A stretch of DNA of 64,000 nucleotides from DAOTTX01 sp034437515. Its GTDB lineage: Bacteria > Chloroflexota > Anaerolineae > Aggregatilineales > Phototrophicaceae. Below, piece by piece: positions 54,184 to 62,640 of this stretch; within the stretch, counting starts at the first letter, position 1; every line of letters begins with the position of its first letter. Position numbers and translations under genes: made by a program. Under the pieces are notes generated by a model that was given only the letters and a program-made list of their open reading frames with translations, searched no databases and was not told the DNA's origin. The stretch covers positions 1 through 64,000 of the forward strand of contig DAOTTX010000245.1 in the NCBI GenBank assembly GCA_034437515.1. Direction: 5' to 3'.

Positions 54184-57105
54184 ATGGAGTTTATATTGTT
54201 TTTGGCGGTGCCATTTTTGCTGGCACTGTTTACACCGCTGCTATATGACGCAGTTGGTCGGCGAGGACTCATCGCCATTGTACCGGGCAGTTTGCTGGCA
54301 CTGTTTGTCGTCACGCTGTTGCAACTCCCACGGGTTACGGATGGTGAGATCTTGCAACGCAGCATCGAATGGGTGCCGGATCTCGGCCTGATGCTCTCGT
54401 TCTATATGGATGGATTGGCGCTGTTGTTTATGGCGCTGGTGACAGGTGTTGGCACGGCGATTTTCTTCTATGCCGGGCACTACTTCGACGAAGACGCCGA
54501 TATGATCCGCTTTTACCGCTGGTTGCTGACCTTTACCGGCGCGATGTTGTGGCTGGTTATGGCGGGGAACTTACTGGCGCTGTTCATCGCCTGGGAGCTG
54601 ACGAGCATCACCTCATTTATGCTGATCGGCTTCAAAGGTGCAAAGTACGAAGACGCCCGCAGCGGGGCGCTACAAGCCCTGATGATTACCGGCGCGGGTG
54701 GTCTGGCGCTAGTCGTCGGCCTGTTGTTGATCGGCACGGCAGCGGGGTCGATGGAATATACTGAAATCCTCAATACCTCACTGGCGGATCATCCCTATTA
54801 CAACGGCATCGTGGGCTTGATCGCCCTGGCGGCCTTTACCAAAAGTGCGCAATTCCCTTTCCACTTCTGGCTACCGGGGGCGATGAGTGCGCCTTCCCCG
54901 GCGAGCGCGTTCTTGCATAGCGCGACGATGGTCAAGGCCGGTATCTATCTGCTGGCGCGGTTCTACCCGACGCTGGGTGACACCGCCTTGTGGGAAAATC
55001 TACTGGTCGGCGTGGGCTTGTTCACGCTATTGATGGGGTCGGTATTGGCATTGCGCCATGTCGATCTTAAAGGCATCCTGGCCTATACGACGATTGCCAA
55101 GTTGGGGGCGCTGGTCGCGTTGATCGGCCTGCCGGAAGCAGCGGGCTTCAAAGCGTTGATGGTCGGCATTCTGGCGCACGCGCTGTATAAAGCGCCGTTG
55201 TTCCTCTCCGCTGGCATCGTAGATCACGCCACCGGTACCCGCTTGATCGACAAACTCGGCGGCTTGTGGGAGAAGATGCGCGGCCTCGGCATCGTGGTCG
55301 GGCTGGCATGCATCTCGATGGCGGGGGTGATCCCGTTCCTCGGCTTCGTCGGCAAAGAGACACTAATCGAAGCCTTCATTGACGATCCGCTGGCGTTGAC
55401 CGTCGTGGTCGTCAGCGCGGTGCTGACCGTCGCCGTCGCTATTGTTATCTGGTGGCAGGTGTTCATGGGGCCGCTGCCGAAGAAATTGCACTTCCACGCG
55501 CCTGTGCCGGCCATGCTCTATGGCCCGGCGGCGCTGGCAGGTATCGGCGCGGTGACGGGTGTGCTGCTGCCGCTGACCATCATTCCATTGATTACACCTG
55601 CGGTACCAAAGGACTTCTCACTTTACCTGTTCCCTGGTTTCAACACTGCGTTTATCTTGAGCACGCTGGCGATCATCGGCGGTGTGCTGCTGTACGTGGT
55701 CCGTAGCCTCTGGCTGCGCCCGGTCAGTGATGTGCCGCTGCCCACCGGTGTGACCATCTATGGGCAGATCGTCGGCGCGGTCGAATGGAGCGCGGATCAA
55801 CTGTTGCGCACGCAGAACGGCAAGCTGCGCTACTATCTGATTGTCATTCTGGGCAGTGTCGCCGCGTTGATGGTGTTTTCCGGCATATTGGTGGATATTG
55901 CACGCGGACAGTCGATCAAAGTTGAATTCGATGGTGCATCGGACATCCTCGAAGTGGTGCTGGTGGTGCTGGCGCTGGGCGCGACCCTGGGCAGCATCGT
56001 CTACCGCAACCATCTCACCGCCGCGCTTTCGCTCGGCGTGATGGGTTACTCGGTCGGCGCAATCTTCTTGCTAGAACCGGCCCCCGATGTGGCGTTGGTA
56101 CAGTTCCTCGTGGAAACCCTCGGTACGGTGTTGGTTATCATCATGATCGGGCGCATCAGCCGCCGCCACCGCGCCGAAGCGATGGATCGCCTGTGGGAAT
56201 CATCGCAGGAAGGCCGCTGGCGTGACATCGCCATCTCGGTTGCCGTTGGTTTGATGGTCGGCCTGTTCGCGCTGACCGCCATCACCAACCGACCGGAGCG
56301 CGTCTCGATTTCCGAATGGCACATCGAGAACGCCTACCCGTTGACTGGCGTGGTCGATGTGGTCGCGGCGATCATCACCGACTTCCGCGCAACCGATACG
56401 CTGATCGAGATCATGGTGTTCGGTATGGCGGCGTTGGGTGTGCTGACGTTGTTCTCACTCACCCGCAACCAGGACGAGGAGCTTGATCTGGAAGTCCTGG
56501 AACGCCTCGAAGCGCCCTCCCCACTGAACCGTCCGCTGCCGCGTCTGGTGGCGCTGGTGATGCTGCCGTTCGCGTTATTGATCTCCGTGAGCCACATCTT
56601 GTATGCGGGGGAAAACCCCGGCGACGGCTTCACGGCGGGGGTGATTAGCGGCCTCGCGGTCGGTCTGTGGTATATCGTGTTCGGCTACACGGAAGCCAAG
56701 CAGCGGTTAATCTGGCTTAAACCCTGGTGGATGATCTCAGGGGGGATGGCGGTGGCGCTGGTCAACGCGGTGCTGCCACTGATTTTTGGACGTGAATTCT
56801 TCGCCATCACTAAGATCACCGGGGTTGAGGCTCCGGCAGGGCTGCATCTGGCCTCGACGATGATCTTTGAGATCGGCGTTTTCCTGACCGTCTTCGGCGG
56901 GGCCAGCCTCATCATGGAGGCGCTGGCACACCCCGAAGGCTTAGAAAAAATCGAAGAGATAGGCACAACCGAGGAGGTTTCAACAAATGGACGTGGTACT
57001 GGCGATAGCGACGGGCGTGATGTTCGGGATGGGGGTGTTTCAGATCCTACGCCGCGATCTAATCAAGGCGGCGATGGGGTTCTTCATCCTGTCCACGGCG
57101 ATTAA
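54184..57105 (+). CDS. mrpA: Mrp cation/proton antiporter, fused subunits A and B
   Basis: 973 residues with GGAGG five bases before the ATG. Residues 1-480 are an NADH-dehydrogenase-like antiporter core (fourteen helices, LLALFIAWELTSITSFMLIG, FPFHFWLPGAMSAPSPASAF, AYTTIAKLGALVAL) and 480-790 form the MrpA-specific C-terminal part (TDFRATDTLIEIMVFGMAAL). From about 800 the MrpB fold follows in frame (LISVSHILYAGENPGDGFTA, GLHLASTMIFEIGVFLTVFG). The complex exchanges Na+ for H+. The frame continues past the mrpC start for 119 bases with a hydrophilic, non-conserved-looking tail (residues 935-973). Confidence 0.92.
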   Translation: MEFILFLAVPFLLALFTPLLYDAVGRRGLIAIVPGSLLALFVVTLLQLPRVTDGEILQRSIEWVPDLGLMLSFYMDGLALLFMALVTGVGTAIFFYAGHYFDEDADMIRFYRWLLTFTGAMLWLVMAGNLLALFIAWELTSITSFMLIGFKGAKYEDARSGALQALMITGAGGLALVVGLLLIGTAAGSMEYTEILNTSLADHPYYNGIVGLIALAAFTKSAQFPFHFWLPGAMSAPSPASAFLHSATMVKAGIYLLARFYPTLGDTALWENLLVGVGLFTLLMGSVLALRHVDLKGILAYTTIAKLGALVALIGLPEAAGFKALMVGILAHALYKAPLFLSAGIVDHATGTRLIDKLGGLWEKMRGLGIVVGLACISMAGVIPFLGFVGKETLIEAFIDDPLALTVVVVSAVLTVAVAIVIWWQVFMGPLPKKLHFHAPVPAMLYGPAALAGIGAVTGVLLPLTIIPLITPAVPKDFSLYLFPGFNTAFILSTLAIIGGVLLYVVRSLWLRPVSDVPLPTGVTIYGQIVGAVEWSADQLLRTQNGKLRYYLIVILGSVAALMVFSGILVDIARGQSIKVEFDGASDILEVVLVVLALGATLGSIVYRNHLTAALSLGVMGYSVGAIFLLEPAPDVALVQFLVETLGTVLVIIMIGRISRRHRAEAMDRLWESSQEGRWRDIAISVAVGLMVGLFALTAITNRPERVSISEWHIENAYPLTGVVDVVAAIITDFRATDTLIEIMVFGMAALGVLTLFSLTRNQDEELDLEVLERLEAPSPLNRPLPRLVALVMLPFALLISVSHILYAGENPGDGFTAGVISGLAVGLWYIVFGYTEAKQRLIWLKPWWMISGGMAVALVNAVLPLIFGREFFAITKITGVEAPAGLHLASTMIFEIGVFLTVFGGASLIMEALAHPEGLEKIEEIGTTEEVSTNGRGTGDSDGRDVRDGGVSDPTPRSNQGGDGVLHPVHGD

Positions 57106-57337
57106 CTTGTTTTTCTTCGCGGCAGGGGCTTACCAGGGCGATGTGCCGGCGTATGTCGATTCTTCGACCAACACCGTCACCGAAGGCCAGCCGAGTGACC
57201 CACTGGTGCAGGCGCTGGTACTAACCGCGATTGTCATCAGCTTCGGGACGTATGCGGTGCTGCTGGGGTTGATTAACCTGGCCTCCAAGCGGTTCAAGAC
57301 CGCCGACATCGACTCTATAGATAAGCTGGTAGGCTAA
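56987..57337 (+). CDS. mrpC: Mrp antiporter subunit C
   Basis: 116 residues, NuoK-like, three helices: VVLAIATGVMFGMGVFQILR, AAMGFFILSTAINLFFFAAG, ALVLTAIVISFGTYAVLLGL. The conserved buried acid of the C subunit is not obvious here. GAGGAGG lies nine bases before the ATG, which lies within the last 39 codons of the mrpAB frame. Confidence 0.9.
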   Translation: MDVVLAIATGVMFGMGVFQILRRDLIKAAMGFFILSTAINLFFFAAGAYQGDVPAYVDSSTNTVTEGQPSDPLVQALVLTAIVISFGTYAVLLGLINLASKRFKTADIDSIDKLVG

Positions 57338-57340
57338 ACG

Positions 57341-58837
57341 ATGGTCAATAACGCACTTGTACTTGGCCCGGTGTTCTTCCCGCTGGCCGGCGCGGTCATC
57401 GCACTGCTGCTCGCCCGGAACAACACCTTACAGCGTGGTGTCGCGGTGGCAGCCGGGACGCTGGCCTGGCTTTCCAGCGTCGCGGTACTGCTGCAAACCA
57501 TCGACGACGGCGTGCAGATCTATGTGATGGGGGGTTGGCAACCGCCGTTCGGCATCGTGCTGGTCGCGGATATGCTGGCGGCGTTGTTCTCCGCGATGGC
57601 GATGACGGTCGTCGCCGGGGGGATGCTCTACGCCTATCACTGTCGGGATAAATCCATTACCTACCCGACATTTCTTCCGCTGTTTCTGGCGATGGGCGCG
57701 GGGCTGGCGGGTTGCTTTTATACCGGCGACCTGTTCACGCTGTTCGTGTTCCTCGAACTGATGGTGATCGCCTCGGTGCTGCTGGTCGCCATCAGCGATA
57801 ACCCGCTGGGGCTGGAAGCGGCGATCAAGTATCTGTTCATCAGCGGCATGGGCACCATATTCTTGCTGCTGGGTGTGGCGGCGATGTACGCCACCTTCGG
57901 CACGCTCAACCTCGCGGATATGGCAAATTTGCTGGCAACGGGCGAACGGCCTTTCCTCGCTACCGAAGCGGCGGTGATGCTGCTGGCAGCCTTCCTGCTC
58001 AAGAGCGCGGTGTTCCCGTTCCACTTCTGGCAGCCAGATTTCCACACGACCGCGCCGACGCCCGTCCATGCGGTGCTGTCGTCGGTGGTGGTCAAGGTCG
58101 GCGTTTACGGTATCATCCGTATGCTGACGCTGCTGTTTACTGAGGAAGCCGGGTTAATCGAGGATATTCTGATCGTGCTGGGCGTGATCGGTATCTTCTT
58201 TGGTAGCCTGGGGGCGCTGCGTACCTACGACGCCAAACGGATGCTGGCTTACTCGACCTTCGGGCAGATCGGCTTTATTCTGGTGGCGATTGGCTGGGGC
58301 AACCCGGTCGCGCTGACCGGGGCGCTGGTCTACGCGGTGAACCATGCGTTTATCAAGTCCTCGCTGCTGATGCTGACTGGTGTGGTTTCCAGCCGGACGA
58401 AGACCAAAACCGCCCGCCTGACCGATATCGGCGGTGTGGGCAAGACAATGGCGCTGACCAACGCGCTCTATCTGCTGGGGGGGCTGGCGCTGGCGGGCAT
58501 CCCGCCGTTGAACGGCTTCATCAGCAAGGTGGCGCTGGTACAGGGTGGCATCGCCGACGAAGGATGGATCGTGCTGGCGCTGGCGGTCGGCGCGGGGATG
58601 ATTACACTGCTCTACATGATGCGGACGTGGCAGTTGATGTTCCAGCGTAACCCGGACGAAAACACAGTCGGCCTCAAAGACTACGGCGATAAGCCCTACG
58701 CGCCACTGCTGCTGATCAGCCTGTGTGTGTTGTTGGGCATCTACGCCGCGCCGCTGGTCGAGGTCGCCAATATGACCGTCGAACAACTTGGTGACCCGCA
58801 ACTTTACATCACCGCTGTACTTGGAGGAGGAAGTTAA
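57341..58837 (+). CDS. mrpD: Mrp antiporter subunit D
   Basis: 498 residues, NuoN/NuoM-like with about fourteen helices: FTLFVFLELMVIASVLLVAI, FPFHFWQPDFHTTAPTPVHA, LLSSVVVKVGVYGIIRML and AYSTFGQIGFILVAI. The Lys in the VVKVG helix and the Glu in FLELM are the conserved proton-path residues. It lies three bases after mrpC and is cotranscribed. Confidence 0.93.
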   Translation: MVNNALVLGPVFFPLAGAVIALLLARNNTLQRGVAVAAGTLAWLSSVAVLLQTIDDGVQIYVMGGWQPPFGIVLVADMLAALFSAMAMTVVAGGMLYAYHCRDKSITYPTFLPLFLAMGAGLAGCFYTGDLFTLFVFLELMVIASVLLVAISDNPLGLEAAIKYLFISGMGTIFLLLGVAAMYATFGTLNLADMANLLATGERPFLATEAAVMLLAAFLLKSAVFPFHFWQPDFHTTAPTPVHAVLSSVVVKVGVYGIIRMLTLLFTEEAGLIEDILIVLGVIGIFFGSLGALRTYDAKRMLAYSTFGQIGFILVAIGWGNPVALTGALVYAVNHAFIKSSLLMLTGVVSSRTKTKTARLTDIGGVGKTMALTNALYLLGGLALAGIPPLNGFISKVALVQGGIADEGWIVLALAVGAGMITLLYMMRTWQLMFQRNPDENTVGLKDYGDKPYAPLLLISLCVLLGIYAAPLVEVANMTVEQLGDPQLYITAVLGGGS

Positions 58838-58840
58838 ACG

Positions 58841-59323
58841 ATGATTCGTCTTGTGATTTTATCGGTCATTGTCGCGTTGGTCTGGGTGATGCTGACCGGG
58901 CATACCAGCATTGAGAGCGCGTTGATCGGCTTTGTGCTGGGGTTGACCATCGTCACCCTGCTGGAACGTTCCCGCGAGCTGGGTACCAGGCGCACCCGCG
59001 TGACGGGCATCCCCGCGCTGCTGCTGTATCTGGTCAAACTGCTGCGGGAAATCCTCAGCTCCGATGTGATGGTCGCCCGGCGCATCATCACCAACCAACC
59101 CACCGAGGCCGCCGGAATGTTCGAGCTGCCGGTCGGCGGGAAAAGCGAAACCATCGCCGCGTTGAGCGCCCATGCGATTACCTCCGCACCGGGCACCTTC
59201 GTGGTGGATTTTGGGGAAGAGACGATGCTCGTCCACCTGATTGACCTGGAACTGCGCCCGGAGATCGAGGCGCAGCAAAAACGCCGTTATGAACTCTGTG
59301 AAAGGATGCTCGCCGATGAGTGA
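58841..59323 (+). CDS. mrpE: Mrp antiporter subunit E
   Basis: 160 residues with GGAGGAGG before the ATG. Two or three N-terminal helices (LVILSVIVALVWVMLTGHTS) and a cytosolic domain with AHAITSAPGTFVVDFGEETM (the family's ITxTPGT motif) and LVHLIDLE. Membrane subunit needed for complex assembly. The end overlaps mrpF by eight bases. Confidence 0.9.
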   Translation: MIRLVILSVIVALVWVMLTGHTSIESALIGFVLGLTIVTLLERSRELGTRRTRVTGIPALLLYLVKLLREILSSDVMVARRIITNQPTEAAGMFELPVGGKSETIAALSAHAITSAPGTFVVDFGEETMLVHLIDLELRPEIEAQQKRRYELCERMLADE

Positions 59324-59591
59324 TGAGATTACGTTAGGGTTAGAGATCGCGCTGACGGTGATGGTGCTGCTGCTGTTGCCGGTGGTTTACCGGGCCGTCA
59401 CCGGGCCAGCCCAGGCCGAACGGCTGCAATCTATTGATACGATGAGCGGCTTGCTGGTCGGGATCATAGTACTGCTGGCGCTGGTGCAACGCTCCGGCTT
59501 GTTGATGGATGTGGCGCTGGCGTTGGCGGCATTTAGCTTCATCGCCACGCTGGGCATCTCGCGCTATCTCTCACAGGGGAGGGTGTTCTGA
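59316..59591 (+). CDS. mrpF: Mrp antiporter subunit F
   Basis: 91 residues from MSDEITLGLE (AAAGGA upstream; the longer frame from 59241 overlaps mrpE and is rejected). Three helices: IALTVMVLLLLPVVYRAVTG, LLVGIIVLLALV, DVALALAAFSFIATLGIS. YRAVTGPAQAERLQSIDT is the conserved MrpF motif with its buried Asp. Its TGA overlaps the mrpG ATG (TGATG). Confidence 0.9.
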   Translation: MSDEITLGLEIALTVMVLLLLPVVYRAVTGPAQAERLQSIDTMSGLLVGIIVLLALVQRSGLLMDVALALAAFSFIATLGISRYLSQGRVF

Positions 59592-59914
59592 TGGACGTCA
59601 TCGGCTTGATCTTCGTCTGGATCGGTGTGATCTTCTGTACGTTAGGCGTGCTGGGGGTGTGGCGCTTCCCTGATGTGTTTAACCGTCTGCACGCCTCCGG
59701 GTTGGTTACGACCGTCGGCATCGGCGGCTTGCTAATCGGTGGGGCGTTGCTGATGAACAGCATCGCGCTCAAGGCGATCATCCTACTGTTGTTCTTGCTG
59801 GTCACCGCGCCCACCTCGACCCATGCGATTGCGCAGGTCGCAAACAACCAGCAGAAGAAGCGCATCGCCCCACCACCGGCGGAAGACCCTGCCGAGGAGA
59901 CAGCGGCAGGTTAG
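59591..59914 (+). CDS. mrpG: Mrp antiporter subunit G
   Basis: 107 residues, three helices, ending in a charged tail. GLIFVWIGVIFCTLGVLGVW, RFPDVFNRLHASGLVTTVGI and LLFLLVTAPTSTHAIAQVA are typical of MrpG/PhaG. Last gene of the operon mrpAB-C-D-E-F-G; the operon is followed by the inverted-repeat element and has no obvious standard terminator. Confidence 0.9.
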   Translation: MDVIGLIFVWIGVIFCTLGVLGVWRFPDVFNRLHASGLVTTVGIGGLLIGGALLMNSIALKAIILLLFLLVTAPTSTHAIAQVANNQQKKRIAPPPAEDPAEETAAG

Positions 59915-59967
59915 CGGCGGTGTCTCGCATCATCACTGATATGGAGTGTACGCAAAACTCCAACCCG

Positions 59968-60109
59968 ACCCTCCCCGATTCGCTGTGCAACTGTGTCGCA
60001 CCGCTACGGGGAGGGTGCTGTTCAAGCACACCGCGTTGTTACCTCCCCCGCAGCATCCCGATGCAATCGGAAGCGCATCGGGGGAGGTGGCACGATCCGC
60101 AGGATCGTG
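59968..60109. repeat. Cluster of nested inverted repeats after the mrp operon
   Basis: Three perfect stems occur in about 140 bases: ACCCTCCCCG/CGGGGAGGGT (59968-59977 with 60007-60016), ACCTCCCCCG/CGGGGGAGGT (60041-60050 with 60079-60088) and CACGATCC/GGATCGTG (60091-60109). The C/G-rich wording (ACCTCCCC, GGGGAGGT) resembles dispersed intergenic palindromic elements. Confidence 0.65.
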
Positions 60110-60119
60110 ACGGAGGGGG

Positions 60120-61238
60120 TCAAAGGCTGAACGAGTTATCGTCAAGGTCGAGCATCGTTCGGTAGACGCGCACGGTCTCGGCTGCGACCCGCTGATGGGT
60201 GAAGTGGTCGAGAACGCGCTGCCGGCCCTGCCGTGCCAATCGCTGCCGCAGTTGATGGTCGTCTAGCAGGCGTTTGAGTGTCGCCGCCAGTGCATCGACG
60301 TCGTTTTCCGGCACGATTATGCCCCCATCGCCGACCACATCGGGGATCGCGCCGCTATCCGACCCGACGACCGGCACACCACTCGCCATCGCTTCTACCA
60401 GCACACGCCCGAATTGTTCTTTCCAGTTGGGGCGCGTCAGCGAGGGCAACACCATCACATCCAGTTGATGATAATACGGCGGCATCTCAACCGAGTTGAC
60501 CCACGCGGTAAACGTGACCCGTTCGTGGACGTTGTGGTGCTGCGCCAATCTTTCGAGATCGTCACGCAACGGGCCACTGCCGAGAAAGTGCAGGTGCGGC
60601 TCCCCTGGCAGACGGGCGAACGCTTCCACCAACAGCTTGACACCTTTTTCTTCCACCAGCCGACCAATATACCCGAACGTGAACGGGCGCTGTGGTTCGG
60701 TTTCCGCCGGATAGAACAGGTCGGGATCGGTGCCGAACTGCGGAATCGTGGTCATCGGGCCGTCGTAGCCCTTCTCCCGCCAGATGTCCCCGGCGCTCTC
60801 CGTGCCGACCAGCGCGTAATCAACATTATCAAGCATCCAGCCTTCGCCCCATCCAAACGGCGGCGGATAACGCCGGTTGAGATTTTGCCAGCTAAAGAAC
60901 AGCGTGCTGGCCTCGGCTTTGCGGGCGTGGTACATGGCCTGCCAGGCGGCGAGGTTGTAGGGTTCTTCGTCGATGTGGACGATATGGGGTTGGAACTCAC
61001 GCAGCACGCGCCCCAGCCCGGCGTAAAAATGCAGATGAAAGTTCCCGTTGAAGCGTATCGGCAGTGTTTCCAGCCGGTAACCTTCGGTGTAAGCACGTTC
61101 CAGAGGTGTTTCGCCGCGCTCGTCCTTCCACGAAGGCGGGACGACGCACAACAGATCGACGTTCTGCTGTGCGATGTATTCCAGTTTGCGCTGGTAAATG
61201 CCCACAATGCAGGCCTTCGAGATCATCAGCACACGCAT
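60120..61238 (-). CDS. GT4-family glycosyltransferase
   Basis: 372 residues from MRVLMISKAC; the frame from 61295 overlaps the permease gene and is not used. The C-terminal GT-B domain has FGYIGRLVEEKGVKLLVEAF and the donor site EQFGRVLVEAMASGVPVVGS followed by SGAIPDVVGDGGIIV. The N-terminal acceptor domain includes PHIVHIDEEPYNLAAW. It transfers a sugar, probably from a nucleotide sugar, to an unknown acceptor. Located ten bases after the permease gene on the same strand; a functional link to the transporter is not evident. Confidence 0.88.
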   Translation of the reverse strand: MRVLMISKACIVGIYQRKLEYIAQQNVDLLCVVPPSWKDERGETPLERAYTEGYRLETLPIRFNGNFHLHFYAGLGRVLREFQPHIVHIDEEPYNLAAWQAMYHARKAEASTLFFSWQNLNRRYPPPFGWGEGWMLDNVDYALVGTESAGDIWREKGYDGPMTTIPQFGTDPDLFYPAETEPQRPFTFGYIGRLVEEKGVKLLVEAFARLPGEPHLHFLGSGPLRDDLERLAQHHNVHERVTFTAWVNSVEMPPYYHQLDVMVLPSLTRPNWKEQFGRVLVEAMASGVPVVGSDSGAIPDVVGDGGIIVPENDVDALAATLKRLLDDHQLRQRLARQGRQRVLDHFTHQRVAAETVRVYRTMLDLDDNSFSL

Positions 61239-61248
61239 AAGGCGCTGC

Positions 61249-62637
61249 TTATTCCTTCTCGTAAGGCTGACCGATTGCCCTCGGTGCGATGGCACGCCCG
61301 ACCAACCCGGCGAGGATGACCATCGTAACGATGTAAGGCGTCATCTGGACGAACTGCACCGGCACATCGACTTCGAGGATCTGGAAGCGTGTATCCAGTG
61401 CCCGCGAGAAGCCGAACAGCAACCCACCGACCGCCGCTGGTAGCGGTCGCCACTTGCCGAAGATCACCGCCGCCAGCGCGATAAAGCCGAGGCCGTTGGT
61501 CATGTTGTCGTCGAACGTGCCGGATGTTTCCAACGAGAACCAGGCCCCGGCCAGCCCGGCGATCAACCCGCCGACAATCACGTTGATGTAACGATTGCGG
61601 ATCACGCTGATGCCGAGCGTATCGGCGGCGTGCGGATTTTCACCGACCGCACGAGTGCGCAACCCCCAACGGGTGAAGAACAACATCACATGCGTGATGA
61701 TAATCAGCACGAACATACTGAAGAAAACCGGCTTACCGGTGAACAGTACCTCACCCAAAATCGGAATTTCCGACAGCAGCGGGAGGCTGAAGGCTTGCAA
61801 CGTCTCGCGGGAGGCGTCGGCTTCTAGCAGCACCTCACGCCGTGTAAAACTGGTCAATCCCAACGCGAGGATGTTAATCACCGTGCCGCTGATGATCTGG
61901 TCAGTCTTGAAAGTGATCGACAACCACGCATGAAGCAGCGCCATCAACCCGCCGGAGAGCGTGGCGATCAGGATGCCGAGGTAGAGGCCACTCTGACCGG
62001 GAACGGACTCCGCGACGAAGGTATACATCACGAAGCCGAAGCACGCCCCGGTCAACATCATGCCCTCGATGGCGATGTTCACCACACCGGAACGCTCACA
62101 CCAGATGCCCGCCATCGCCCCGATCACAATCGGTGTGGCGAGGCGAAAACTCGACGCTAACAGCGTGACCATGTTGGTCGATTTCCCCGCTGCCGCTAGT
62201 ACCATCACGGTCGGGATAATCAAGATGCCGTTGATAACCAGCAGCACAGTCTTGACCCGGTCGAACCGCTCCGGCAGGGGCAGCACACCGATGACGCCGG
62301 TGATGATATAGATGATCGCTACACCGACAGCGTAAGGGATGGTCAGGATCTCCAGCGAGAAGGAGAAATCGTCGCTTTCATCGGGGAAGTCGAGCATGGT
62401 TGTTACCTGGTCGCGCAGTGGTTCCGGCGCAAACAGTAGATCACGTACCGTGTCATCCGAACTCGGCACGGTAAAGATTGTCGCCGGGTCGATCTCGATC
62501 TGATTGGGGGAAAGCAGCAGCACACCCACCCCGGCGATGAGAAAAAACAACGAGACGATAAACGTCTGGTCGATGCTGAACAGGTCACGCCAGCTTTGTG
62601 TTTCGCCTGCTGGCGCGTCGGCGGTGATGCTTGCCAT
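61249..62637 (-). CDS. Nucleoside-type ABC transporter permease (NupQ/YufQ-like)
   Basis: 462 residues with about ten helices. The BPD_transp_2 signature is present: VVNIAIEGMMLTGACFGFVM, TVINILALGLTSF, VGENPHAADTLGISVIRNRY and LGFIALAAVIFGKWRP. The family imports nucleosides with a BmpA-type lipoprotein and a double ATPase. The N-terminal ~150 residues hold extra helices and a polar loop. Starts three bases after the stop of the other permease gene. Confidence 0.88.
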   Translation of the reverse strand: MASITADAPAGETQSWRDLFSIDQTFIVSLFFLIAGVGVLLLSPNQIEIDPATIFTVPSSDDTVRDLLFAPEPLRDQVTTMLDFPDESDDFSFSLEILTIPYAVGVAIIYIITGVIGVLPLPERFDRVKTVLLVINGILIIPTVMVLAAAGKSTNMVTLLASSFRLATPIVIGAMAGIWCERSGVVNIAIEGMMLTGACFGFVMYTFVAESVPGQSGLYLGILIATLSGGLMALLHAWLSITFKTDQIISGTVINILALGLTSFTRREVLLEADASRETLQAFSLPLLSEIPILGEVLFTGKPVFFSMFVLIIITHVMLFFTRWGLRTRAVGENPHAADTLGISVIRNRYINVIVGGLIAGLAGAWFSLETSGTFDDNMTNGLGFIALAAVIFGKWRPLPAAVGGLLFGFSRALDTRFQILEVDVPVQFVQMTPYIVTMVILAGLVGRAIAPRAIGQPYEKE

Positions 62638-62640
62638 GCG

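Noticed and set aside
59241..59315. Longer start for mrpF
   Set aside because: It overlaps mrpE and adds a basic non-helical stretch; MSDEITLGLE fits the family and has AAAGGA upstream.
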